64,000 bases of DNA from Zingiber officinale. Its lineage: Eukaryota > Streptophyta > Magnoliopsida > Zingiberales > Zingiberaceae. Both the position numbers and the translations under genes were made by a program. The notes under the pieces were generated by a model. The model searched no databases and was not told the origin of the DNA. It saw nothing but the letters and a program-made list of their open reading frames with translations. This document shows, in pieces, positions 49,835 through 59,169 of the stretch (the stretch's first letter is position 1; every line of letters starts with the position of its first letter). The DNA is taken from NCBI RefSeq assembly GCF_018446385.1, contig NC_055987.1, positions 33,615,202 to 33,679,201 on the forward strand, in the 5' to 3' direction.

Positions 49835-50413
49835 ATGGCGGACGGTAAGGCCTCCTTTTGGTATTCATGCTACATTTCTGACATAGATGATCATGACCTG
49901 TCCGTGATTCGGTCTAACTTGAGACTTAGTGAGGATTACGAACTTCAAGTTCCCACACACAGCGAACACCCCGCAAACCCTCTTGAAGGCTTCATGACTG
50001 AATTTAAAGACCAGCTTTTAGGAGGCATTCGTTTTCCCATACATCCATTCATCTCCTCACTGAGCCGCTACTTTGGTATCTGTCCCTCTCAATTTGCTCC
50101 CAACTTCTTTAGGGTTGTATGTGGCACCGTCATTCTATGCCGCATATATCAAATCCCCTTGACTGTTCAGCTATTCCATCATTTTTATTCCTTCAAACGC
50201 TCTGAACCAGGGGTATTCATGATACAAGCTAGACCTGGTTATAAGTTCTTTTCTGGCATGTCCTCTTCCAACAAAGGGTGGAAATCTCGTTTCTTCTTTA
50301 TTAGATCACCTGAACCCTTGGTCGAGCCGACCCAATGGCGCTCTGACATTCCTTCCAACCTCTCTGTACACCAGCATCAGTCTTCCTGCGACGCCGCTTC
50401 AAAAAAACTTTAA
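49835..50413 (+). CDS. Putative gypsy-type transposon N-terminal domain protein
   Basis: 192 aa from the ATG at 49835. The segment from about residue 60 (GIRFPIHPFISSLSRYFGICPSQFAPNFFRVVCGTVILCRIY) has the pattern of the plant 'putative gypsy type transposon' domain: an LPLHPF-like start, a YFGI/L..QL.PN core, then R and a hydrophobic helix ending in C. These are Gag-like proteins of non-autonomous plant retroelements; function is unknown. The ORF ends in a run of Lys just before a minisatellite, and usual C-terminal coiled-coil parts are absent, so it is probably truncated. Residues 1-58 are not recognised. Confidence 0.55.
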   Translation: MADGKASFWYSCYISDIDDHDLSVIRSNLRLSEDYELQVPTHSEHPANPLEGFMTEFKDQLLGGIRFPIHPFISSLSRYFGICPSQFAPNFFRVVCGTVILCRIYQIPLTVQLFHHFYSFKRSEPGVFMIQARPGYKFFSGMSSSNKGWKSRFFFIRSPEPLVEPTQWRSDIPSNLSVHQHQSSCDAASKKL

Positions 50414-50426
50414 GGCCCGACCTGTA

Positions 50427-50925
50427 TGCTGTTATCCGTGGTTCGTATGTCCCGACCTGTATGTCAGTCCTGTATCCCGACCTGCCTCTGCTGTTATCCA
50501 TGGCCTGTGCGTTCCGATCTGTACGCCAAGTCTGTCCCGACCTGCCTCTGTTGTTATCCATGACTTGTATGTTCTGACTTGTACGCCAGATCTGTATCCT
50601 GACCTGCTTCTGTTGTTATCCATGGCTTGTACGTTCCGACCTGTACACCAGGTCTGTATCCCGACCTGCTTCTGTCCGCTATTATCCACGGCCTATACGT
50701 TCCGACCTGTACGCCAGGTCTGTATCCTGACCTACTTCTGTCTGCTATTATCCACGGCCTGTATGTTCCGACCTATATGTCAAGTCTATATCCTGACCTA
50801 CCTCTGTTGTTATCCATGGCTTGTACGTTCCGACCTGTACGCCAGGTCTGTATCCCGACCTGCTTCTATCCGCTATTAATCCATGGCATGTACGTTCCGA
50901 CTTGCACGTCAGGCCTGTTCTGCCC
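50427..50925 (+). repeat. 63-66 bp minisatellite, about eight units
   Basis: Units of the form ACGTTCCGACCTGTACGCCAG-GTCTGTATCC-CGACCTGCTTCTG-ATTATCCACGGCC. Unit starts at 50631, 50697 and 50763 are exactly 66 bp apart; others are 3-4 bp shorter where TCCGCTATT is TGTTGTT. Because 66 and 63 are multiples of three, a frame stays open through several units. Confidence 0.85.
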
Positions 50926-51079
50926 CAGAGGCCTTCCTTTCCTAACCCTTGCCTGATCTGTGGGCTCAGTCAGCTATGCCTGGCCCGTGGGCCCAATTCT
51001 TGATTGCTATCGAGGCTGGCTATTGTCCAACTTGTGATCCTCTCCTTTGACCACCCCGTCAGCTGAGACTTTGACCCTG

Positions 51080-51205
51080 GCCACGTAAGCTTGACTTCTG
51101 TCCTCCACGTAAGCTTGACTTCTGACCAGCCACGAAGGCTGGACTTCTGACCTCCACGTAAGCTTGACTTCTGACCTCCACGTAAGCTTGACTCCTGACC
51201 ATCTT
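51080..51205 (+). repeat. Short tandem repeat CCACGTAAGCTTGACTTCTGAC
   Basis: About five units of 24-31 bp, three nearly identical (CCACGTAAGCTTGACTTCTG). Sits in LTR-like DNA with further GACTTTGACC words resembling 58180-58240. Confidence 0.75.
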
Positions 51206-51262
51206 GTGGTCTTGACTTCTAACCACATCATCTTATGGACCCCACGACCATGCACTGTATCA

Positions 51263-51335
51263 TACTGTTTCAATGATATACGGTTTCCGTTGATATATAT
51301 ATATATATATACGGTTTCCGTTGAAACAGTATAAA
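51263..51335. repeat. Hairpin with TA-repeat loop
   Basis: ATACTGTTTCAA and TTGAAACAGTAT form the arms. Inside, the word ATACGGTTTCCGTTGA occurs twice, separated by about ten TA repeats. It lies at the border between GC-richer LTR-like DNA and AT-rich copia leader. Confidence 0.7.
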
Positions 51336-52276
51336 AAAATTTATAAACAGTGTTTCAATTAATGAAGCAGTATTTTTTTTAATCGATTCATAAAAATTAT
51401 CGAACAAAAATAATCTTAATCGATTAAAAATTAAATTTAATCTATTAAAATTGACATAATCACGAGTTTAAGACGAGAAATTATTTAAGAAAAATTCTTA
51501 ATCAATTTTTATCTATTCTGTTTAATGTTTTAGGCTTGATAATATATTGATCGATCAAATCAATCGATTAAACCATCATTAATAGAAGATCAAGCCTTTC
51601 CTAGATTTTCTATACAAAAGATTTCGATGATCAAATATTTGTATTAATTAGGAAAAATTTTATCTAGCATACAAATAACAAATCGATCAAAAATCTAAAC
51701 TGTATTGTCAATGAAAACGACAAAACAGAAACTTTGCTCTGATACCAATTAATGGTTCTCGAAAAATCTAAGCCGCATGAATTCTAGATAATCAAAATAA
51801 TAATTTGTATAGGAAAAACAAGAACATATGAGCATGGATCTTCGTTTCATCGAAAACATGGCACGAGAAAGTAAATAATACATAAACATAATGACAAAAA
51901 ATCTGATTGAAGAGACATATCTTTGTCCTTTAGCATCGTCAAGAAGATCTTGTGATAGAAGAAACAGCGGAAGGAAAAGGTAAGTCTTCCGGAGGAGTTA
52001 GGGTTGACGGCGCCGAATTATCTTTGTCAATGGGAAACGAAGAGACGTCTCAAGATTACCCTAATTTTCTGGGGACCAACTCATTATATACTGCACATCT
52101 ATTATCAGCCCGTCGATAATAATAGATGCGGGGCTATAGATTCTACACATATGAGATCCACATCCAATTATCCGAAACCCACTAGACATAAGTTAGATGA
52201 CTTTAAAGGATTCAGATCGTATTCACGTGTATAATTTATAAATAAATCTACCTAATAAGGATAATTATATTTAATA
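51336..52276 (-). mobile_element. Copia 5' end: leader, PBS and LTR (51748-52276)
   Basis: In minus sense: LTR about 529 bp, PBS TGGTATCAGAGC at 51736-51747, and about 400 bp of AT-rich leader with TAATCGATT words. The outer end of the LTR (AAGTTAGATGACTTTAAAGG to GGATAATTATAT) matches the LTR stump at 29413-29501. Its terminus reads TTAATA where the stump has CCAACA. It may be the displaced 5' end of the copia at 29413-33232; gag is then deleted. Confidence 0.6.
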
Positions 52277-52724
52277 ATATAAATTATAACCGTCTTCGAA
52301 TATTAAGGTTACAGGTTTAACGATTCTAAATCGTTACAAATCATAACTTGAAGATTAAGGTTAAAGGTTTAATGATTCTAAACAGTTAAACTGTTAATTT
52401 TGAACCATGATCAGATTTATGCTTTGTAAATGGTCTCAATTCTCACATCATCAATCTTTTTCCATTTGGGTTTAAACAAATTTAAAAATTAAAATCAAAG
52501 TCGTCTATTAAAAATTAAACCGGACTAAAGTTTAAAAGGTCATAATTTCAAATTACAGTTAAAGAGTGGCTAGCTATTATTAACCGAGCCAATCCCTACT
52601 TGCAAGGACGATCAACGACCTTCCTTCCCAAATTATCCAATCCGTTTCCTTCCCTCCACCGCTCACCGATTTCAAATATTAATACCACCCCTTCCATTCC
52701 CTTCTCCCTGGCATTCTCCTCCTC
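52277..52724 (+). other. Upstream region of the PMEI gene
   Basis: AT-rich, with a repeated phrase (AGGTTACAGGTTTAACGATT and AGGTTAAAGGTTTAATGATT, 52307 and 52358). Should hold the promoter of the gene at 52725; no clear TATA box was identified. A C/T-rich leader precedes the ATG. Confidence 0.4.
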
Positions 52725-53483
52725 ATGGCTTTCCTCCGCTTATTCTTCCTCCTCTTTGCCCTCTTCGCTTCCGACCTCCTCCTCCTTCTCGGCCCTGTCG
52801 TCGGCCTCTGCGTGCCTCGCAACGCCTCGGTCACCTTTGAAGTGGCATCCTCCCCGGTCGGCTCAGCACTCAAATTTCAAAGCGCTCCGGCGCCAGCCAA
52901 ACAGCAAAGTTCTCCGGCACCCCAACCTCAAACTCCTCCACTGCCGCAGGATCCTACTGCTATTTCGTCCGTCGCTGGTGTGGGCGGCGGCCTTCTCCCG
53001 CTGCCTCCCCTGCTCAACGCAGCGGTGGCCGAGTTTTGCAAGAAAACCGACTATCCGGAGCAGTGCCAGTCGTCGGCGCAGCATTTCCTGCCGGCGGTGG
53101 GGGAGGCCAAAGCCGCTGCACTCGTGGACGCGGTGGCGTTTCTGAAGGTGCAAATGGCGGCGTGTCGGGCGAAGGCTGAGGCGGCACAGAGTTCGGTGGC
53201 GGCACTGCTGAAGCAGCCTGGGATGAACCCGATGGTGGCGAGCACGCTGCAGGTGTGCGACGACAGCTACAGCGACGCGTTCGACAACCTGGACGCGACT
53301 GACAAGGCGGTGGAGGCGCGCGACAAAGGCACCATCAACAGCATGCTCTCCGCCCTCGTCGACGACTTCTCCACCTGCGAGGATGGCTTCACCGAGATGC
53401 AAGCCGCCTCGCCCCTCGCCGCCTTCGACGGCGCGCTCTCAAAGCTCGCCAGCAATTGCCTTGCCATCGCCGATTTGATCTGA
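52725..53483 (+). CDS. Secreted invertase/pectin methylesterase inhibitor-domain protein
   Basis: 252 aa, intronless, much more GC-rich than its surroundings. Residues 1-28 are a strongly hydrophobic signal peptide. A Pro/Gln/Ala-rich linker follows (52-78). The PMEI domain is about 95-250: AEFCKKTDYPEQC gives Cys105 and Cys114, then a four-helix bundle with VCDDSYSDAFDNL (Cys178) and TCEDGF (Cys218). These are the four conserved cysteines forming two disulfides in the family, and the Y..A...L pattern after Cys178 is typical. Cys147 and Cys245 are extra. Such proteins act in the apoplast or cell wall and block pectin methylesterase or acid invertase; which target applies here cannot be told. 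The ATG at 52725 precedes the signal peptide directly. Intact, with no sign of decay. Confidence 0.9.
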   Translation: MAFLRLFFLLFALFASDLLLLLGPVVGLCVPRNASVTFEVASSPVGSALKFQSAPAPAKQQSSPAPQPQTPPLPQDPTAISSVAGVGGGLLPLPPLLNAAVAEFCKKTDYPEQCQSSAQHFLPAVGEAKAAALVDAVAFLKVQMAACRAKAEAAQSSVAALLKQPGMNPMVASTLQVCDDSYSDAFDNLDATDKAVEARDKGTINSMLSALVDDFSTCEDGFTEMQAASPLAAFDGALSKLASNCLAIADLI

Positions 53484-53879
53484 ACAAATTAGTTAATTTG
53501 TTCCCCGCTGTATTATTTTGTTCATTCAATTGCCCATATTGTTTCATCGTGATGGGAAAACAACTGAAAAGAAAATGATAAAACGAAACATCTTCTTCTT
53601 CTGTTTTTTCCTTCTTATGCTGTCGGTTACATCGATAACGAGGAACGCCAGCATCTCCGGTCGTGGTGCTCGCTCAGCGCGACCCCACCTCCTATTCTCC
53701 GGCATATTTACTTCATAAAAATAAATAACAAATACATTTATTGATGTTTAGTTGAATAACTTAACTCAAAACTTTTAACTAAATGAGACAAATATCTCTA
53801 TTACAATTTTATAGAAATATTAATAAAATATAATTACTATTAACAAGCTCTCCTTAGAAGGAAAAAGTAAAATTGAATT
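53484..53879. other. 3' flank of the PMEI gene
   Basis: Likely 3' UTR followed by AT-rich DNA. A short plus-strand ORF (53518-53718) shows no family features. Confidence 0.4.
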
Positions 53880-54370
53880 GCTTTGGTGGGGCTTTCACTG
53901 CAAAAGCACCCTTCAAAAATTAGCGTATGCTGTTGAAAGTGACGATTACACGGTATTCTTTAGTAAAAGGCGAAAGAATAATTCGCTTTGTGATCACTAC
54001 ACAGCTGCGTGCCAAATCAGATTGGAGCGTGTACCATTTTATCTATTTTTCAGAGGAAGAATCAGAAACCACGGGCGATGTGGGACTAAAAAGCAAGTCA
54101 AACTTTCGTCGACACCACGACACCATCATAATGTCACAACGTTGATGCACAATCAACACTGCTTACTTACGGCCTCCCTCTCTTTACCCTTCGCTGCCTC
54201 CTCCGTTGCTGCCCGACCGGCTTTCCAACGCCTCTTCTCTCTTTGCTCAAAACCCTAAACGAATGGCCTATTTACGTCTGTCAAGAAACCCTAGCTCACA
54301 ATCCGACCAGCCCTGGCGCCCTTCCATTCCCTTGCCGCTGCCGTCCTCTGACGAGAGAGATGCGATATAG
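53880..54370 (+). repeat. Duplicated block, copy 1 (promoter or first-exon like)
   Basis: Shares with 54840-55320 a 44-bp identical stretch (starts CACGGTATTCTTTAGTAAAA, here at 53949), the phrase GATGTGGGACTAAAAA, and a C/T-rich region ending near CCCTTGCC-GTCGTCCT. Just after CAAAACCCTAAACG an ATG (54263) opens a short frame (MAYLRLSRNPSSQSDQPWRP) ending at a TAG at 54368; this could be a decayed first exon. No family recognised. Confidence 0.5.
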
Positions 54371-54839
54371 CTTGAAAAGCAGCTTTTGGAAACTCACTTT
54401 TGGGTGGCTTAGTTAGCAGAGGAAAGCAGATCGATCATTTATATTTATAAACAATGTTCATATATAAGATTTTAATAAATTTATTATTTAAGTTGTCGAA
54501 ATACTAATTAATAACTTTAAATTCTTTTATTCGACCACATGTACTATTCTATATTTCTTTATAATTTAAGTTATGAAAGACGAGATTTTAATATAAATTT
54601 TATTTATCAGATTAATATTTTGATAAATTATACGGATATTAATTTGACTTTTTGAGTTAAGATAATTTGCTTCACACAGCCTCGATCACAGAAAGTATCA
54701 GCAAAACAAGCATATCTTAGAGGAGAAAAATAAAATATAATTAGTCAAAATTCTTGCACATAGTGATAAAATTTAAATACAAGTTAGTAAATAGTTAAAT
54801 CGAAAATGTAATAGGCAAAAAGTCTTAAATTATATTTTG
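54371..54839. other. AT-rich spacer between the duplicated blocks
   Basis: No gene or named repeat seen; long A/T runs. Confidence 0.4.
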
Positions 54840-55320
54840 TAGGAACCTTTTACAGAAAAAAGCCCCTTCAAAAAATTTAGTGTATGCTGTTTAAAATGAC
54901 AAACACACGGTATTCTTTAGTAAAAGGCGAAAGAATAATTCGCTTTGTGCCTGTCACACAGCTGCATGGTCGGAAGTGTTGCATTCTGCAGCAATTTACA
55001 TTGTTCCATCCAGTAATCGTTTAAAACCTAGTGATGTGGGACTAAAAAACTAGCCAAATGAATCACAACTCACTAGTGTGCGTTGAGGCAAGAATCCCTG
55101 CAACTCTCATAAGTCGTAACCTTCGCATGCTCCTCATCCTTTGTTTCCCCAAAAGGCTCAATCAAGCCTCTCCACAGTACTCTCTTATCCTCGACTCCTC
55201 TCTTATTGTATTCGCACTCGCCATTCACCTCTACAGATAAACCTCTAGTTCACAAACCCAAGCAATCTCGGTCCCCTTCCCTTGCCATTGTCGTCCTATG
55301 CCAAGAGAGGTGATAGAGCT
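54840..55320 (+). repeat. Duplicated block, copy 2
   Basis: About 955 bp downstream of copy 1 in the same orientation. The core 44 bp is identical; the rest is moderately diverged and the ATG of copy 1 is not kept. 55320-55600 follows with a readable stretch (MESMETRTIKLVDRGRELRR in one frame) that might be another exon scrap; not recognised. Confidence 0.5.
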
Positions 55321-55623
55321 AAGGAAGAAGGTCTAAGAGGTTTAGGGATGGCAAAGTAGGAAGACTTAAAGGAGGCAACTTTGCTGAAGATAATGGAATC
55401 AATGGAAACTCGAACAATAAAACTAGTAGATCGAGGAAGAGAGCTTCGCAGATTGCCTTGGACGATAATATTTTCTCACTCTTTGTTGTTCTTGTCGTCT
55501 CAAGAAATCAATTGCAAAGAATCTCAAAATTCAAGATGGATTCATTCATTAGATTAACCACTGATAGTCTAGACTTTGTTGAATTATCACCATCAAAATA
55601 TTCTACCCCTAAACTAAGGATAG

Positions 55624-56531
55624 TGATACAGCAGCAAAGGGGAGCCCATCAAGGATGGGTCAAAGATGGAAAGAGCGGCCGGCGTGGGGGTCATAGTCAA
55701 CATAGCCGACCGAGTGGATGGCAACGGGCCGATCAAACCGCAAAACGCCGAGCGGATATAGTTGTCCACTCTTCGAAAGAATATCTCATAACCAAATAAC
55801 CGCCTAGTGGTTTGTCCGGCCAAACCACTCGTCCGGCCGAATGAAGACAGTACCTTGATACTTCGACGATCAGAGAAAGGAAACGAGATATTCACAGCAA
55901 CGACAACCATATAAAGGCTAGTCTGACCGGACCACTTGTTTGGCCGGACCAAGCAACTATAAAGGATAGTCCGACCAGATTGCTTGTCCGGGCGGATGGT
56001 GATGATCTACTGAGTCATACGCCCAAGAGGAGAACTACTCTGATCGAGCGAGCAGGGGGTCCCAACCGAGCATCTCTCACTCGGCCAACAGTGGGACCCC
56101 TTGTACAGCTCATTATATCTGTTTGAGAGTTTGTGCCGCTGACAATAGAGCATGGGCAGTAGGCAAAGCGTACGACGAAAACTTCCTACTGTCACATCAA
56201 GGATTTACATGGCCTGTTAAGAAGTAGTGTTAGAGACACTTTTTGACTTATCTTTTCATAGAAAAAATAGGGAAACGTGCATACACTTTGAGAAGTGTGC
56301 ACTTTGAGAAGTGTGCACGTGCACTACAGAGCCACTATATAAAGGGGAGTCCATGCACCGGTGGAGGTATGTGCTATTTGTGATTACGCTCTTATTGCTG
56401 TTACAGTTCTCTTTGTTCTTCACTATTATCAGTAGCTGACTTGAGCGTCGGAGGGTCAATATCGGGACCCCTTCCCTGGCCCAACACTGATGCTCTTTGT
56501 TTTGCAGAGTGGAGTCTTCACACATTCAATA
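55624..56531 (+). mobile_element. Diverged gypsy (Tat-type) LTR relic
   Basis: Starts TGATACAGCAGC, comparable to TGATCCAGCGGT of the LTR at 58333. It contains a TATA box (CACTATATAAAGGGGAG, about 56335) and the conserved phrase GACTTGAGCGTCGGAGGGTC (about 56440) found at 58969 in the other LTR, followed by CGGGACCCCTTCCCTGGCCC. The 3' end differs and no target copy was found, so the right border is approximate. Confidence 0.55.
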
Positions 56532-56819
56532 GCATAGTTACATCCTTAGCCAGTTGTCTTCATCGCTTTTGGACATAATCATGACATATTTATCTAGACA
56601 GAATCCTCTGATACCTAGATAGGAGTAACCTTATTCTCCGACATCTTTTAGTTTGACATGACCTTCTATTTAAAAGTCTATCCACGTAGGCGGAAAAAGG
56701 AGGAGGGAGGAGGAAAAAAAGGGAAAAGGAGGAGGGAGGAGAAAAAAGGGAGAGACTCCTTAATTACTGTATACAATTATTTTATTTATTCTTTTGTACT
56801 ATTCATCTTCTTCATTCAG

Positions 56820-57205
56820 GATAACAACGAAAAGAGACTTGAGCAGTTACGACCAGCGCTACAAGGAGTTCACCGATCCACCTCCAACCCAAACAAGAGA
56901 GCACCTCCCTGGGCCAAGGTATGTGCCCTATGCCCATCCCTCACATTTCCTTAATCTGCTACTTAGTCCGCTTCTTACTACATTCTTGGGGCCGACCCTG
57001 AGCTTTGGAGTGCTAGGACCAGAAAAACCAGGTTGCTGTTTATGGAAAGGGAGGCCAAGCATTATCGTCTCCCTCCAGCAAAGTCTTCTCTCGGTCAACA
57101 CCAGTACCACATTATCAACGGTCTAGTCTTCTCAGCTTCCGAACGGAATCAGATAGCATTGTTGTTGATCAACTCTTAGCTGCAATAACTTACTATGCCT
57201 GTTAA
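56820..57205 (+). other. Two candidate orphan exons of unknown host gene
   Basis: 56820-56918: 99 bp between a CTTCATTCAG acceptor and a GGTATGTG donor, open in two frames (one reads SSYDQRYKEFTDPPPTQTRE, the other DNNEKRLEQLRPALQGVHR). 57017-57205: after a GTGCTAG acceptor, a 62-codon open frame to TAA (VAVYGKGGQALSSPSSKVFS, then TESDSIVVDQLLAAITYYAC). Composition looks protein-like and the sequence is unlike neighbouring LTR DNA. Not recognised; could be the 3' end of a gene split by the LTR relic upstream, or chance. Confidence 0.25.
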
Positions 57206-58332
57206 ATTGATGAGCTTTTTGAAATGTATATGCTAGGTCTTGAATGTTGTATGCTGGGAAGGTGTATACTTTATACTTGTACTTCAAAGTAGAAGCTTAT
57301 TTTTCTTATTTCTTCTCATTGTACATGCAAGAGTTTGTAAACAGTTCAGACATATTTAGGTTAGATAAAGGTCATAGAATCAGTTTGATCCCTCGGCTTC
57401 TTGTGGAGAACTTATGTTTATGCTGAACCTCAAAAATGGCTCTAAAGAGGTCCATTCAACTTTGATGCAAGTTCTCTAATTCGATGGGTATATACCTGAT
57501 CTTGTTCGAAAGCAAAGAAGATAGCTGGCTGGGGATGTGACTTTGCGGTTGACTTGATGAAGACTTCATGCGGTCTTGCAAGACAAGGAGCGTCAGTGTC
57601 AGGTCAGGAAGGGATTTTCGGTGTTGGGCATCCGATGCTCAAGTCAGTCCTCAATACAATGGAGAATAGTAGAAAAATTGTAGCAATGAACATGTTGAAT
57701 AGAAAAGTAACGCATACCTCCGCTTGTAGATGAAAACTCCCTTTATAGTGTCATTATAGTATATGTGCACGTATCTCAAAGTATATGCATATTTTCTAAA
57801 GCATCCTAGGAAAAGATAAGTAAAAAAGCCTTCCTGACACCTTTCCTTAAATGTGCATACAAATTTCTGATGTGATAGACTTGAAGCTTCTAAAGTATGA
57901 TTTGCCCCATGGGCATGCGTTATTAGATGGCAAGAACGTCCAAGCTCGGTCGCACTTAACTGAGTTATTCTCCTTCACTCGCTGTCTGGTTGTCAAAGGG
58001 CTGCTTTTTGTCCGACCGAACACGCCATCCACTCGGTGGGGATGGTGGGCTGGGGGATTTATTGTCTGTCTCTTAGCCTCAGTCACGAGCTTTTCAGAGG
58101 ATGGCAGCTCGGATGGTCACGCCCGTGACGTTGGAGATCCGTTCGATCGACTTCACCCGATCAATAGACCTAGGCTTTTAACTGTCTTGACTTTGACCTC
58201 CACGTTAGTCACTCTTCCCTGCTTTGACTCATCTTTGGTGGGGCCCCTCTTCATCATCATATCACAAGACTTCCCTTCAAGTCAGTCGAAGGAGGCTACA
58301 AATTCGACTGACTGAATAATTAGTATGTTCTG
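57206..58332. other. Mixed region before the Tat LTR
   Basis: 57206-57800 looks like 3' flank or non-coding DNA. 57850-58320 is GC-richer, with GACTTTGACCTCCACGTTAG words resembling 51060-51200, and is probably another LTR fragment. No gene supported. Confidence 0.35.
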
Positions 58333-59125
58333 TGATCCAGCGGTAAGAACAGGGGACCCCCGTTCTGGAGAGTCAACGCCACGTGGAAGTCAAAGGGCCA
58401 GGTGGCCGACCGGAGATGGGTGGGTCGAATGCTCGGTCGGCTGACCGGTGTATAACTGATGGCAAAAGACGCCCCAGCAGGAAGCTGGGCCCCGACGCTC
58501 ATGCTACAGGATCGTAGGGCCGAGCGGAGGACACGCTTGGCCGAAACATGAGGTAGCATACTGCTAACAGTCTCCACAAAGCACATCACCGAGAATCTTC
58601 CAAGTAGACCACTATATGTGCCTGACCGAACGTAAGGCAGAGGCTAGCCGGCCGGACGCCCGGCCGGAAGCAAGGGGAAAAGGACAAGGGACATCTTTTT
58701 CTGACAGCGGGCATGTTCTACGTTTAGGCCATACTCCAAATCTTACAACAGGGGGTTCCGCTGTCCCATCGAAGACATGCTTGGACTGTAGCAGTATGGG
58801 GTCAGGTAAGCTCACTGACAGGCCCTTACTTGGGTATGGGCTGAGGACACGTGTACACCTCTGTATGTGTGCACTCGCTTCTCCACTGCCCTATATAAAG
58901 GCCCTCATCCTTCGCCGGATGTACGCATTCTACGATTCTCGGAGCCACTTTCTTGTTGTGCTTTGCCTGACTTGAGCGTCGGAGGGTCGTCGCCGGGAAC
59001 CCCTTCCCGGCCCGACTTCTTTGCAGGATCGCCGGAAGTTCGCACCAGCCGTCAAAGATCCACGTCAGCGACCGGAGAGCGCCACGCACCCAGCGTCCGT
59101 TGACTCAGCTTTCGGATAGGATCAA
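58333..59125 (+). repeat. 5' LTR of Tat-lineage gypsy element (793 bp)
   Basis: Starts TGATCC and ends GGATCA, a perfect 6-bp inverted pair, followed after 3 nt by the PBS. TATA box at about 58891 (CCCTATATAAAGGCC). Carries GACTTGAGCGTCGGAGGGTC at 58969. Confidence 0.8.
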
Positions 59126-59128
59126 TTT

Positions 59129-59146
59129 GGCGCCGTCTGTGGGAAT
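59129..59146 (+). promoter_or_regulatory. Primer binding site TGGCGCCGTCTGTGGG
   Basis: The TTTGGCGCCGTCTGTGGGAA box is the usual start of the internal region in plant Tat/Athila-type gypsy elements. Confidence 0.88.
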
Positions 59147-59169
59147 GCTCCTGCATCCGATCAAAAGCA

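Noticed and set aside
52863-53402. 179-codon ORF opposite the PMEI gene
   Set aside because: GC-rich shadow frame; composition is Arg/His-rich with no domain, while the plus frame has a signal peptide and conserved cysteines.
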